Assembly: GCA_020445405.1 (NCBI GenBank)
Contig: JAGRGQ010000001.1
Location: forward strand, 1-64,000
Length of the DNA stretch: 64,000 bases
Direction: 5' to 3'
Source: Gammaproteobacteria bacterium
GTDB taxonomy: Bacteria; Pseudomonadota; Gammaproteobacteria; Chromatiales; Chromatiaceae
Shown: positions 15,685 through 27,600 of the stretch, piece after piece
How positions within the stretch are numbered: the stretch's first letter is position 1
How the letters are laid out: each line of letters begins with the position of its first letter
Translations under genes and position numbers: made by a program
The notes under the pieces: generated by a model
Seen by the model: the letters and a program-made list of their open reading frames with translations, nothing else
Database searches by the model: none
What the model was told of the DNA's origin: nothing

Positions 15685-18600
15685 GTGACAAATAAGAATA
15701 CAGTCAAAACCGCTGCGGTGGCGCATGGAGAGCGTTGTCCCGCCAACTTCGGGCAGCTGGAAACAGACTGCGCGTGGTCCCGTATCGGTCGCTCAATCCT
15801 GTTTTTGCTGCTGCTTGTCTGCGCCTGTAGCCAGGCGGCGGGATCCGCCGGCGGACTGCTGTTCGGTCAGGTTTTCGAGGATCGGAACGGGCTGGCGCTA
15901 GCGGATGCGAAGGTCGAATTGTGGCACGGCAAGCGCTCTTCGTCCCCCCCGGCGGTTACCGCGCGGAGCGACGATTCAGGCAGATTTCAGATTTCCGTCA
16001 CGCCCGGTCCGACAACCCTTCGCATCTCCGCCCAGGGATACAGCGAAGCATTCCGCACGCTGCTGTTTCCGGTCGGTAAGGCAAAACGGGTTGCGGATAT
16101 CCGGCTCAGCAGGCGTACGCCAATCCCGCCGTTCGATTTTCGCATCGGCACGCGCCACCAGCTGCAGCCGGGCGAGGCTGAACTGCAGGTCCCGCCGGGC
16201 GCTTTCGGCGAACCGGTCGAGCTGTTCGTGACCGGGCTGACGCCGCAGGCCGTGGTCGCACCGCTGCCGCCGGGATGGCGTCCGCGCTGGACTTTTGAGG
16301 TGCAGGCAGACTCGCGCGCGCTCACTGCGCCGTTGCTGGTGCAGATGCGGCAGCCGCCCGAAAGCGGAACGCTGCTGGCCTCATTCGATATGGCTGCACA
16401 GCAGTGGCGGCGGCTGGAGCAGGGCAAGCCGACGGGCGCCGACGGCAGTACGCTGTTTCCGCTGCCCGGGCTGGGCACCGTTGCGCTGCTCACGGCGGAC
16501 CCGGCACCCTTTGCACCCGCCATGCCGGAAGCCGGCAGCGTACTGCAGGGGGTGGAGGCCGCGGCAGTGCCGCCCTCCCTTGAGGCCGGTTTTACACCGC
16601 TGCCGGAAGCGCTGTTCCTGCGCGAGTCCGGCACGGTGGCGGTGCGGGTGACGCTGAATGCGGCAGACCGGCTCCCCAGCGGCACCCTCATCGGTGTCGA
16701 GCTGCGCGAATCCTACCATTTTCACGATGGGTCGGTGCTGTTGCCGGAGCCCCGCCTGTATGACCACCGTCTGTACCGCAGCGCGGGTCAGTTGTCGGGT
16801 GAGTTCATGGTTGCGCCAGATGCGATTGGACTGCCGGTGTCGCAGCTGAGCGACGGCGGCATCACGCTGCATGCACGCCATCCCGATGTGCTGAATGGAA
16901 CGGTGCTGCTGGACAGCGCGGGAGGGCGGCTCTCCGCCGGTCTGTCCGCACTGGGGATAACCGTACCCGAAGGCGCTCTCGAGCACGCTCTGCCGGCGCG
17001 CATGTGGCTTACTCCGGAGCCGCCGGAATTGTCCGCGCTGACCTACGGGGTGATTGGCGGTTTCGTGCTCGATCTGGCGGGGGAGCATCTGCACAAACCG
17101 GCCAGCCTCGATCTCTCCGCACCGCTGCAGTTGCCGAAAGGGAAAGAGCTGCTGTTGTTCAGGACGGTTCAGGCGCTGCAGCGAAGCTACTATCAACTGG
17201 TCGCCATGCCGCTGTCGCCGGAGCGGGAAAAGGCATGGGGACTCCCGGGAATAACCGAAGGCGGGCAGTACCACCTGCTGCGCATCGACAGCCCGGTCGG
17301 GTTTGCGCGCATTGGCCTGAGCGGTGCGGCAATCCGCGGTGGCGGCGTATTGGTAAACGCACTGAACACCCGTCTCGCCGGGGTTGCGGATGCTGCCGCA
17401 GGCGGGGTCGTCATGCCTCTGCCATTGGGCGATCATCGGCTGGCGGCGCGCCAGCCGGACACCGGGCTGCGCGGTGAATCCCCGCTGCGGGTGCGCGCGG
17501 AGGCGCAACTCCAGTCCGTCGATATCGCGCTCAAACAGCATCCATTGGCGGTAGTGAAGCTATCTCCCGCAGAGGGTGAGAAGCAGGTCGGAACCGGCGC
17601 CGCAATCGCGATTGATCTCTCCGAGCGGCTGGATGCCGCCAGCGTCGATTCCGCGTCGGTAAGACTGTACCGGGGTGACGAACGGGTTGACGGCAGCGTT
17701 GAACTGCAGTCGGACGGGCAGTCGCTGCTGTTTCGCCCTGCCAGGCTCCTCAGCGAGAACAGTCTGCACCGGATTGAGATAGCCGCCGGATTGAGAGACC
17801 GGTTTGGCAATCCGCTGGCGGGCAACCAGCCGGACGGCCGCTACAGCAGCCGCTTTACCACCCGGGACAACACGCCGCCCGAACCGCCTGAAGCCGGAAA
17901 GATCATTGCCGGGACCCCGGATGAGAAAGGGATCGCGGTGATCTCCGGAACGCAGGGCAGCGTCGAAGCGGGCGTGCTGGTTACGGTTCGAAACCGGACG
18001 ACCGGAGTACTGGCCAGCACCCAGGCCGGCGAGGACGGCGGTTTCTCGCTGGCGATTGCGGCAGGATTGATCGACAACCTGGAGCTGGTGCTGCTGGACG
18101 AAGGCGGCAATGAACGGATTCTGGATATCGGCCGTGTCACGCCACCGCCCGGCACCGCGGTGCTGAACGCAACCGGGGGGGAGATTCAGGGCGAGAAGGG
18201 GACGGTTGCGGTGATTCCCAAAGGTCTGGTGGGGCCAGATACCATCGTCAGGGCGGAGCCACTGGATACGCGCGGTATGGTCAACCCCTTCTCCCGGGAA
18301 CTGCCGGGCTTTATCGCCGGTGCGATGAAGTTCGATGTCAGCGGTTTCGAGGTCGCGGATCTGCTGGAGCTGGAGCTCTCCATCGACGGCTATCCCAATT
18401 TTACCACCCGCGATCGCGTGCCGTTGTTCCGTATCGAGCGCGAACTCAGGCTGCCCGACGAACTGAAACCTGGCAGCCGGCTGACGCTGCGGCTGAAGGC
18501 GCTGGATCAGGCGCGCCAGCGGGCCGAAATCAGTGCCGAGATCGAAATTGTGGAGAAGGTGACGGATGCGGGCAGCCGGATCGAGCAATTCGACGGCGCG

Positions 18601-21600
18601 CCGAGTCTGCAGATGGTGCTGCCGCAGCAGGCAAGCCCGGGGCAAACCATCAAAGTCTCCGCCCGGGGAGATCCGCCCAATATCAAATTCCGATTTCCGG
18701 CCAGCCCGATACTCACCGGCGAGGAGCAGTTTCTGCTGTTCGCGGTGCGCGAGGTCAACGGCAAGCCGTTCTGGGATCTGGCGGATCGTGCCGAGTTGAA
18801 GACGCTGGAGGACGGTTCGCGCGTAATCCAGACCACCTCGCCACCTTACCGGGGCATACGCAAGGATACCAGCCAGCTGGTAATGGCCGTGTTTGCGTCC
18901 AGTTCGCTGGCGTTCGTCCAGGCGGTGAACGGGATAACCGGAGGCGCTCACCAGGTCACTCAGCGCATCCATCAGGGTGTCACCGATCTGGATGGGGCCC
19001 GCGGGGTCGGTGGAGACACCGCCAACGCCGTGGCCGACAGCCTGAAGGGTTTCGAAGGTCTGCACGCGCTGGGTACCAGCCTGCAGAGCCTTACCTCCTG
19101 GCCGGACAGAAATCCGCACGAATTTTCCGTCATTCCCGTGCGCGCGGGTATGCCCACCACGATCAGCGTGATCCGGGAGGATACCAACACCCGGATGTAT
19201 GCAATGGATGTGCCGGCGATGCCGCCGGGGAGTTTTTCGGAAGTGCTGGTACTGGGCGAGGACGACAACGACCTCCAGGTGACCGGCGTCACCTCGCCGG
19301 CGAATCACGCGGTGCCGCTGGACGCGACGCTGGCGCTGAGCTTCTCCCACCTGATCGAACCCGGATCGGTCAATGAGAACTCGCTGCGGATTCTGGACGC
19401 GAAGGGCAATTCGATCCCGGCCAGAAGGGATACCAATCTGAACCGGGACGAGAGTGCCTATATAGCCACCATCACGCCGGAACACCCGCTCGACGCCAAT
19501 GCCGTTTACACGCTGGTCGCCACCGGAGCGATCAAGCGGGCGGGCCAGGATCTGCAGCAGGGCGAGGGGTTGAAGGAGGATTTCAAGTTCCGCTTCACCA
19601 CCGGCGGCGGTCTGGAACTGGCTGGCAAGGCCGAGTTGCCATGGGCCAAGAGTTTTGACGTTGCGGACGATCTGCTGCTGGTCTCCCAGCGCGAAGCGAG
19701 TCAGGGCGTCAACAGCTTCGTGACCGTCGATGCCGCCAACGCGGGCAAGCCGCGGGTACTGAAAACAACGCCGCTGAGTCTTGACAGATACGGTCCCATC
19801 TGGTCGGTGAGACTGATGCCGGACGTGGATTTTGTGGGGCGCAGGGAGCAGCCGGTGAAGGGGGATCTGGCGCTGGTATCGGCGGGCAATTCGGGTACAT
19901 TCAGCAGTATTCAGATCTACGATGTCAGCAACCCCGCGACGCCCGGCTTCCGCTCCAACAACCTGGTTTCGCTGCCGCTCGATGTGGTGCAGGAGAGCGC
20001 CAGGCTGCTGGTGCTGCCGACACTCTCCAACAGCATGCAGACGGGCAGCCTGGCGCTGACCGATCCCAACGCGGCGGCCCGCTCCGCCCGCGGCTTTATC
20101 GGCGGTATGGCGCTGGACTGGGAGGTCCGGGACGCCTTTACCGCGAATATCGACGGCATTCCCAAGACCACCGCCTATCCTTGGAAGGTGGTAACCGACA
20201 ATCACAGTACCCTCTATTTCATCAATGTCGGCATCGGCCTGATGACCATCGACCTGACCAAGGCGATTCCCCAGGGGTCGCCGGTAACCCGCGGGGAGCG
20301 TTTCGGGCCCTCCTACATACCGCGCGACAAGGCCGGTGCTATCGTGGTCAGGGACGACGGCAAGCTGCAGATCAGGAGCAGCCAGTTCAGCATCACCCGC
20401 CCGAGCCATATGGAGAGGGTCGGGGAGCGGGTCGACGTGGTCGGAACCATCAGCGACAACAGCATTGCCGAAATACGCATCAACGGATTCCGGGCGGATA
20501 TATCGGCACCGGCCGGTGGCCGGGCGTTGACCTTCGAAGTGAAGGATCTGCCGCTGAAGGAGGGGGTCAACGAGCTGCGCGCCACCGCTTTTGCCGGCAA
20601 CGGAAGCGAACTCGACAGCATCACCCAATGGGTGCTTCGGGACTACTCGGAAAATCCGCTGGCGGGACCCGGCAGCGTCACGCTCGGCCTGCCGCCCTTA
20701 TCGGTGGTGAAAAGCGCGGCGATCGCGGTGGGCGCCGGGGTGAAAAACGCCGGGCAGTTCGATGAGCTGTGGATCAACGGCCGGATTGTCGCCCATTGCG
20801 GCAGCACCGCAAAACAGATGCGGCGCACACAGAGGGACCGCACGGCCAGCGCCGGCAGCGTGTGCGAGGGCAGTGCCGAGATCGCGCTGCACCCCGGCGT
20901 CAATTCGGTGGTTGCGACCGCGATCAATCTGGACGAAGAGTTCCCCGAACCCTACAGCGCCGCCGACCTCTGGGTCGAGGAGGGGTTGGTGCTGGCGGTA
21001 AAGGACGATCTGGATATCTTCGACAGCTCTGGGCTGGTCCGCATCAGACACCTGCCCATAGGCACCGACGAACAACCGGGAAAGGCGGTACGCGTGTCGG
21101 TGGCCAGAGGCGTGACGGTCGATCTGGACGACGACGGTAAAAGCGGACAGCAGGAGAACGAGGACGGCGACGAGATCACACTGTTCGACGAATCCAGGAA
21201 TCTGGCGCTGCTCGGCGAGGTGGCGGGCAAGCGTCTCACCTTCGTCGATATCACTGAGCCGCACAAGGCGAAAGTGCTGGGACGTATGCCGAGCGAACAT
21301 GCGATCTACAGCGCCGCCGCCGTTCCCGATGAAGGCATTGCCTACGTGGCCGCGGACGGCGCGCTGTTGACGGTCGATCTGACCCGGGCGCACCATGACG
21401 GCCTGCTGGATCTGAACGGTGATGGCAGCGACGATCGCATACTCAACAGCCTGCCGATCAAGGGCGGGGGCGCGCAGGATGTCCGGGTGAATGCCGAAAA
21501 GGGCCTGGTCTACGTGCTGCAGCGCGACCTCGGGGTGCTCATATTTCGCCGTTCCAGCGCCTGCAGCCGAGACTACGGCGTCGATATCACCCAGATTCCG

Positions 21601-24600
21601 GAGCGGCGGGAAGTACGCTTCGCCACCCAGGATCTGGAACGCACCCGTCTGCTGAAAGGATTGCTGGAGGGGATGAAATCCGCTCAGTGCGCCGGCCAGG
21701 GTTTCGAACTGAACAAGAATGCCGCGCTGCTCTCACAGGGGAGCAGCGCCTGTATCTGGGCCGACGATGCACAGTGCTCCACCGCCTACCAGCCCGGTCT
21801 GAGCGACTATGACTTCGAGTTCATCGTGCCCTATCAGCGCATCACCGAAGCCAAGGCCTGCGCCATTGCGATGGAGGATGCGATCCATGATCAGCCGGGT
21901 CTGGAGAGCGCCGATGTGAGCGTGTTCCCGGTCAGGGACATCGCACTGGAGACCGCCTACCGCGACGTGCAGCCGGTTACCGGAGACAGCTGCGGCGGTG
22001 GCGACGATATCTACGGCGACCTCTGTCTGGGACGCAACGGCAACATCCTCAAATGGATCCTGGAAGGCGAGTGGGTGCAAAGCGAAGATGAGATTTATAA
22101 CAACCACTACGATCTCGACCAGGTGCTGGAGAGGCTGAAGCAGCCGCTTCACCCGCCGATCGGCGACGACACGGACAGATACAGCGAACGGGTCGATCCC
22201 AGAAGCGGCAAGCGTGTTGCGATACTCAAAGCCGGTGCGGAGAGCGAGCCCACCCACGTGCCGCGCCTCGAAGGCCGGGAGTGGGCCTGCCTGGAGGATT
22301 TCGCCCTCAACCAGTCCGCAGCACGCATCCGCATAAAAGGGGTGGGACTGGGGGATGTGCCGGTGCAGTCGCCGGTCTATTCGAAAAAGCTGCACAAGGT
22401 GGCCAAGGCCGGTATGCGCACGCTGTATGGACTGCTGCTCAGTTCGCCGACGGGGAACAGGCATATGCTGGACAGCTCACGCGCCGAGTATCAGGGCGAG
22501 AAGGGGTGCCTGACCCGGGTCGACAAGCCGGAACAGGCGGATAAAATCGAGCAGTTCGGTTTCAAGCGCTGCGAGAGCTTCACCGAATATATCGCCTCCC
22601 GCGCGCTGCTCAGCGTCAAGTTGAAGCTGACGGACCAGGAGGGCAGGCCGCTGTTGACCGAGCAGCAGGCGCTGCTGGGTTACCGCATGTTCCGCCACAA
22701 GGCGGACGTGGGACCGCAGATCGACAACGAGGAAGCGGCCAATCAGTTCATTATCGATGTACTGAAGTTTATCGATGAGGTCTCCGCTCACGAGGGCGTT
22801 AAGGATGCGTACAAGCGTACCGTGGACGGCTTCAGCGACGGCAGCGAGCGCAAGCGGAGGCTGCAGCTCTGCAACGAGCAGTACCTGCCGCGGTATAAGC
22901 CGGAACTGGGTGCCGGCGATCTCAGACTGAAGGTGCCGGCCAGGCTGTACAACAGCAGCTACGTCACCGGCCGTTCGGTCAACCTTGCCCTATATCATAA
23001 TGACCTGGAGCAGGCGCGGGTGAGCTGCGACCTGCAGCCCGGCGAGAGCCACTTTCTCGACAAGAAGGGCAAGCTGCCGAAAAACTGCATCGATCTCGAT
23101 CTGCGGCTGCAGCAAGTGCTGGATCCGGACGAGGAGAAGGCGCTGAAAAAGCAGCCGCTGTTCGAGATAGAACCGAAACTGACCGGTATCCACCGGGTTC
23201 AGTTTGTCGCGGATCCGGAGGAGCGCTACTCCGAATACGACAAGGGCAACAACTACGACGGCTTCTACTACTACCTGATCGGCAGCAACAGCAGCGCGAC
23301 TCCCCCGCAAACGACGGCAGTCAGGCCGCCTCCGCCCAAGGCGCTGCCCGATCCACCGGCGTCCGCGGCCTGCCTGATCGGGCAGCGCGCGCCGCCCAGC
23401 CCGCGCCTGCAGCTGATTGCGCTGGCCGACAAGCAGTACGAGACCGCCGTGGCGCCCGGCGGTGACGTGGCACTCAGCTGGATCGTGCGCAACACCGGCA
23501 ATGAAGATATCACGGATATCGCCGTTCAGGACTCCAGAGTCGGCAGGATAAGTTTTCCGGATCTTGCAGCCGGTCAGGACGCGACCCTCGACAGACAGCT
23601 AAAGATAGAGAAAACGCGGGACAGGCCCATCATCGGCATCTCCACGGTGCGCGGCAGCGACCAGGAGAAAAACTCGGTGGGACCGGTCTCCTCGGTGGTC
23701 AAGATCAATGTCGTGGCGCCTCCCCGCGGAAATCCCGTCGTCAGGATCTACTCTCCGCCAAAACAGAAACCCCCTTTCGAAACCCAGGCGGACTCGATGC
23801 CGGTGTGGGGCTATGTGGAGAGTGACGAACCGCTTGACTGGGTCAGGGTCAATGACAAGCCGGTCAAAGTGCAGCAGGACGAGCCTGGTCTCTATCGGTT
23901 CGAAACCGAAACCAGCGACAAGTATGTTCCGGTTGCGAAAGAGAAGATAACCGCAATAGAGGTGGTTGCCCGGACCCGGGGTGAAAGTGAGGGCAGCGAC
24001 CGGGTCGAAGTGGCATGGAAAGGGCCGGACAAGAAGCAACCGGGTCAGTCGGATACGCGCCTGCGGGTGATCAAACGGGTTAGAACCCAGGGCCTGGAGG
24101 GGTGGCACGAGCGGGTCAGGGCCAAACCCGGGGATCAGCTCGAATACCGTATTCTGATTGTCAACGACGGGCCCTCGGATCTGAGGCAGGTGACCGTCAG
24201 CGACCTGGATCTGATACAGCCATATATCGAAAACGACCGGGCGGTAAAGGATGCGGCCGGCAATCCCCTCTTTGTGCTGGAGCTGCCGCCGATGGCGCCG
24301 TTCGATCTGGCTGCCGGTGACGACACGCAGAGAGACCTGGTGTTTAAGTTGCCGGATGACGTGGGCGGCGGCCGGATCGCCAACCGTTTTTACGCCGCCG
24401 GCATCGATTCGGCAGACCTGCCGGTGGCGGGTAGCGATCAGGCGGAGGTACTGATCGATGCGCCGGCGGTCAAGGACGATCCCAAAGGGGGGCTGGCGCT
24501 GGATCCCGGTATCGTGTTGCTGCGCAAACCTTCCGGTGACGACAAAAAGCCGACCAGACCGGAGCACATCAGCGTGCAGCTCAAAGTGGCCCGCGTCGCC

Positions 24601-27600
24601 GACGGCGAAGATGTCACCGATTCCACCAAGACGCGATTCGAGGTCGCGGACCAGATTCTCAATCCATTGGCCGGCAGGGGCGGAAAAACCAATCCGCTGG
24701 TCAAGGTGCTGTGGGATAAGCTGAAAGGTTTTCTGAGCAAGAAAATCCAGCAGAAGCTGGACGAGAAAACCAAGGATAAGACCGGCGGCAAGGTCAGTTT
24801 CAAGGTGCCCGCCATGGCGCAACTGGAGTTTGCTGCGGACGGAAAGATGACCGCAAAGAGCGAAGGGATCAACATGATCCGGGCGGTCCATCAGGCGCCC
24901 GACGGTAGCGAAATATACTCGAACTATGCACTGGTGATCGTCGGCATCGGCTACGTGGAGAGCATCGACATTCAGCCGCGTTCATTCGCTTCGTTCGGTC
25001 CCCAGGCGGTGCAGTACCTGACCAATCTGCTGGCGCAGAAAATCAAGGGTGACGACGATTACAATCTGCTGGAACTCAATATTCCGATGTTTCTGGTCGC
25101 GCCGCAGAAGGAGGCCTGGGGCTGGAGCGACTATCTGACCAAGTGGGGACCCTATCTGGCCAACTGGCTGGGCAGCACCGGCTTCGCCGAGCTGACCTCG
25201 GTCAAACTGGATTTCCTGGGCGGCGCCATCAGCGGTGTCGATATCCTGGAAGCGGCGCGTTATCTGTTGAAGTTGATTCCACCGGTGACGGTTGTGGTGC
25301 CCACGCCGGTCGGTCCGGTCCCGGTGGCGGTGCCGGTAGGCTGGTTCCTGGCGCAACTGGTGGGCCCTACAGCCTCCCAGATGGTCGACTTCAAAGCCGA
25401 GGGCGGTGCGGTATCGGTCCGCTCCAGCTTCCCCAAGGGCTTTGTCAGCGCGCAAGCACCGGGACTGGGACGCGTAACCGGAACGCTGGATTTCAGCGCA
25501 TCCGGATTCGGCCTGGCCAAAGACGATTTTCTGGTCTTTGTCGGACCGGAACTTCTCTCAACCGAACTGCGCCCGGTGAACGCGGCGGACTATCCGCGGC
25601 TGCCCAAAGGTTCACGCGAGGCGGAAATCATTGTAGCCGGACAACGCAAGGGAACCACCACGCTGGAACTGGAGCTGTGGGAAAAATCGAGCGGGAAGGA
25701 GAGAAAGGTAAACAGCACCAGCCTGAGCGTGGAAGTGGTTGACCCGCCGGCCAATCCAGCCGACGCCCTGCCTCCGATTCTGGTTGAACCGGCAAACAAC
25801 AAGAAGGTGCTCGTTCCCCAGGGCGGACCGCGCAGGTTGCGGGTGAAGCTGCTGGAGACGGCGGCAGGCAGCGACCAAGAGATCCATGTGACGGAAGGAA
25901 ACCGGCAGATCCTGGCTTGGGCGCGGGCAAGCGAAATGAAGATAACGCAAGGTGACAAGGGCAGGGTTCTCAGCTTCGCGCGCATCGGCCAACAGGAGAG
26001 GATAACGGCACCCGGCAAAGTGAAACCCGAAGAAAAACCCATCGGTATCGGCCTGCCCAACAACGCGGATCTGGTCAACTACGTCGGCGGAGGCCGCATG
26101 GATGCCTATCTTGCGTCGCTGCTGCCGGAATTGTCGCCGGAAACGATAAGCAAATACCGCGAGAAGGCGGTGCAGGCGGTGGTGCCGGGCTGCCCCTATG
26201 CGGGTGATATACCGTTGACCCTGTTGGCGGATACGCCAAGTGAGGGACTCGGCAACGTCTCGCTGGATGTAAAAATCAGTTTCACCGCGGGCAAGGACGA
26301 CAAAGGCGCCGCCGAGTGCCAGCTGGTGTTGAAGAGCTATGCGCTCGGCTTTCCGGCACCCAATTTCTTCAATACTTACAAGTTCGATGCAACGCAGGGC
26401 AGTCATCTGCTGAGTGATCAGGGGGCACCCGATGCCACGGTTGCGCAGTTCGTGGACGAGAGGAACTTTTTGGAAAGGCTTGCGGATTACGCTTCATGGT
26501 TTTCAGTTATCAAAATAAAGCCATCCGATTTTTACCATGGACTCGAATTTGAAAAGGAGATCGCCGCGGCAAAACCTGGCAGGGTACATGCGGGAGTCGA
26601 GACCGGTGCGGCTATCTTTGGCGACGACCGCGCGGACAGCTACGCACCCTATGAAGGGATGGGCGGGCTGACGGTGCAGGTGGTGAAGTCGGACGAAGCC
26701 GGCAAACAACCGCCGCAATGCGAGGATCAGCTGTTGTGGACGCTGCTCGATCGACCTCTGGATATCCGGCTGCAGGGCGCTTCGCGTTCACGCGACGAAG
26801 CGGACGGCATGGCCAGACTTGATGTGAAAATCGTCGGCAAACCGGGCAGAGGCGAGCTTTCCGGCGGTACACGAAAAGACCGCGGTTCGTTCGAGTACAG
26901 GTATACCGCAACGCGCAGCGGTCTCGACAACTTCCTCTACAAAGTGGTGGAGGGCAAGCTGGAGAGCAGGCAGTGCAAGGTCAACGTGCTGGTGATCAAG
27001 CTGCCGGAAATCGGGCTGCCGGGCATCGATTTCGAGTTGCCGCCGCCGTTCTGCCTGCCCACCTACGTCAAAACAGAAAAGAACCAACCGGTGGACGTTA
27101 CCCTGCTTGGTTTTACGCTGCGTTCGAAAATTCCGGGTCTGCCGTTTGCGGAACTCACCTTTGACGAGTTCAAGCCGGAGGGGGCCGTGCTGAAAGGACT
27201 GCTCGACTATTTCGGCTATGACCAGGAGCAGCCGCTCCCGTTCAAGGGCAGCGTCAAGGGATTCCCCAGGAAGTCGAAGATCGGAATCACGTCGGTCCGC
27301 TATGTCCCCGACAAGGACAGCTTCGGACTGGATATGTTTTTCTACAAGGTCGACGACGGCACCAGGGAGAGCCGCTACTGTCCGGTCGTGGTCGATGTGT
27401 TCGACACACCGGTGGACAGGAAACCCGAGGCGATCAACAAGTCTCACGACTGCAGCGCGCAGAACGGACCGGTCAAATCCCTGTTCGGCGGCATCGATCC
27501 GGAGGGGGCCAAACTGGATATAGAGGTGGCGCCCGCTGGTCAACCCGGTCATGGAAAGATTATCGAGATGGGACCGCTGCTGCACTCGCACAAGCATACC

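Noticed and set aside
17560-20628. 1022-codon open frame on the minus strand
   Set aside because: Antisense to giant gene 1. It is a product of GC-rich codon bias in the plus-strand gene. The translation is Arg/Gln/His-rich with no recognisable domain and has no ribosome-binding site.
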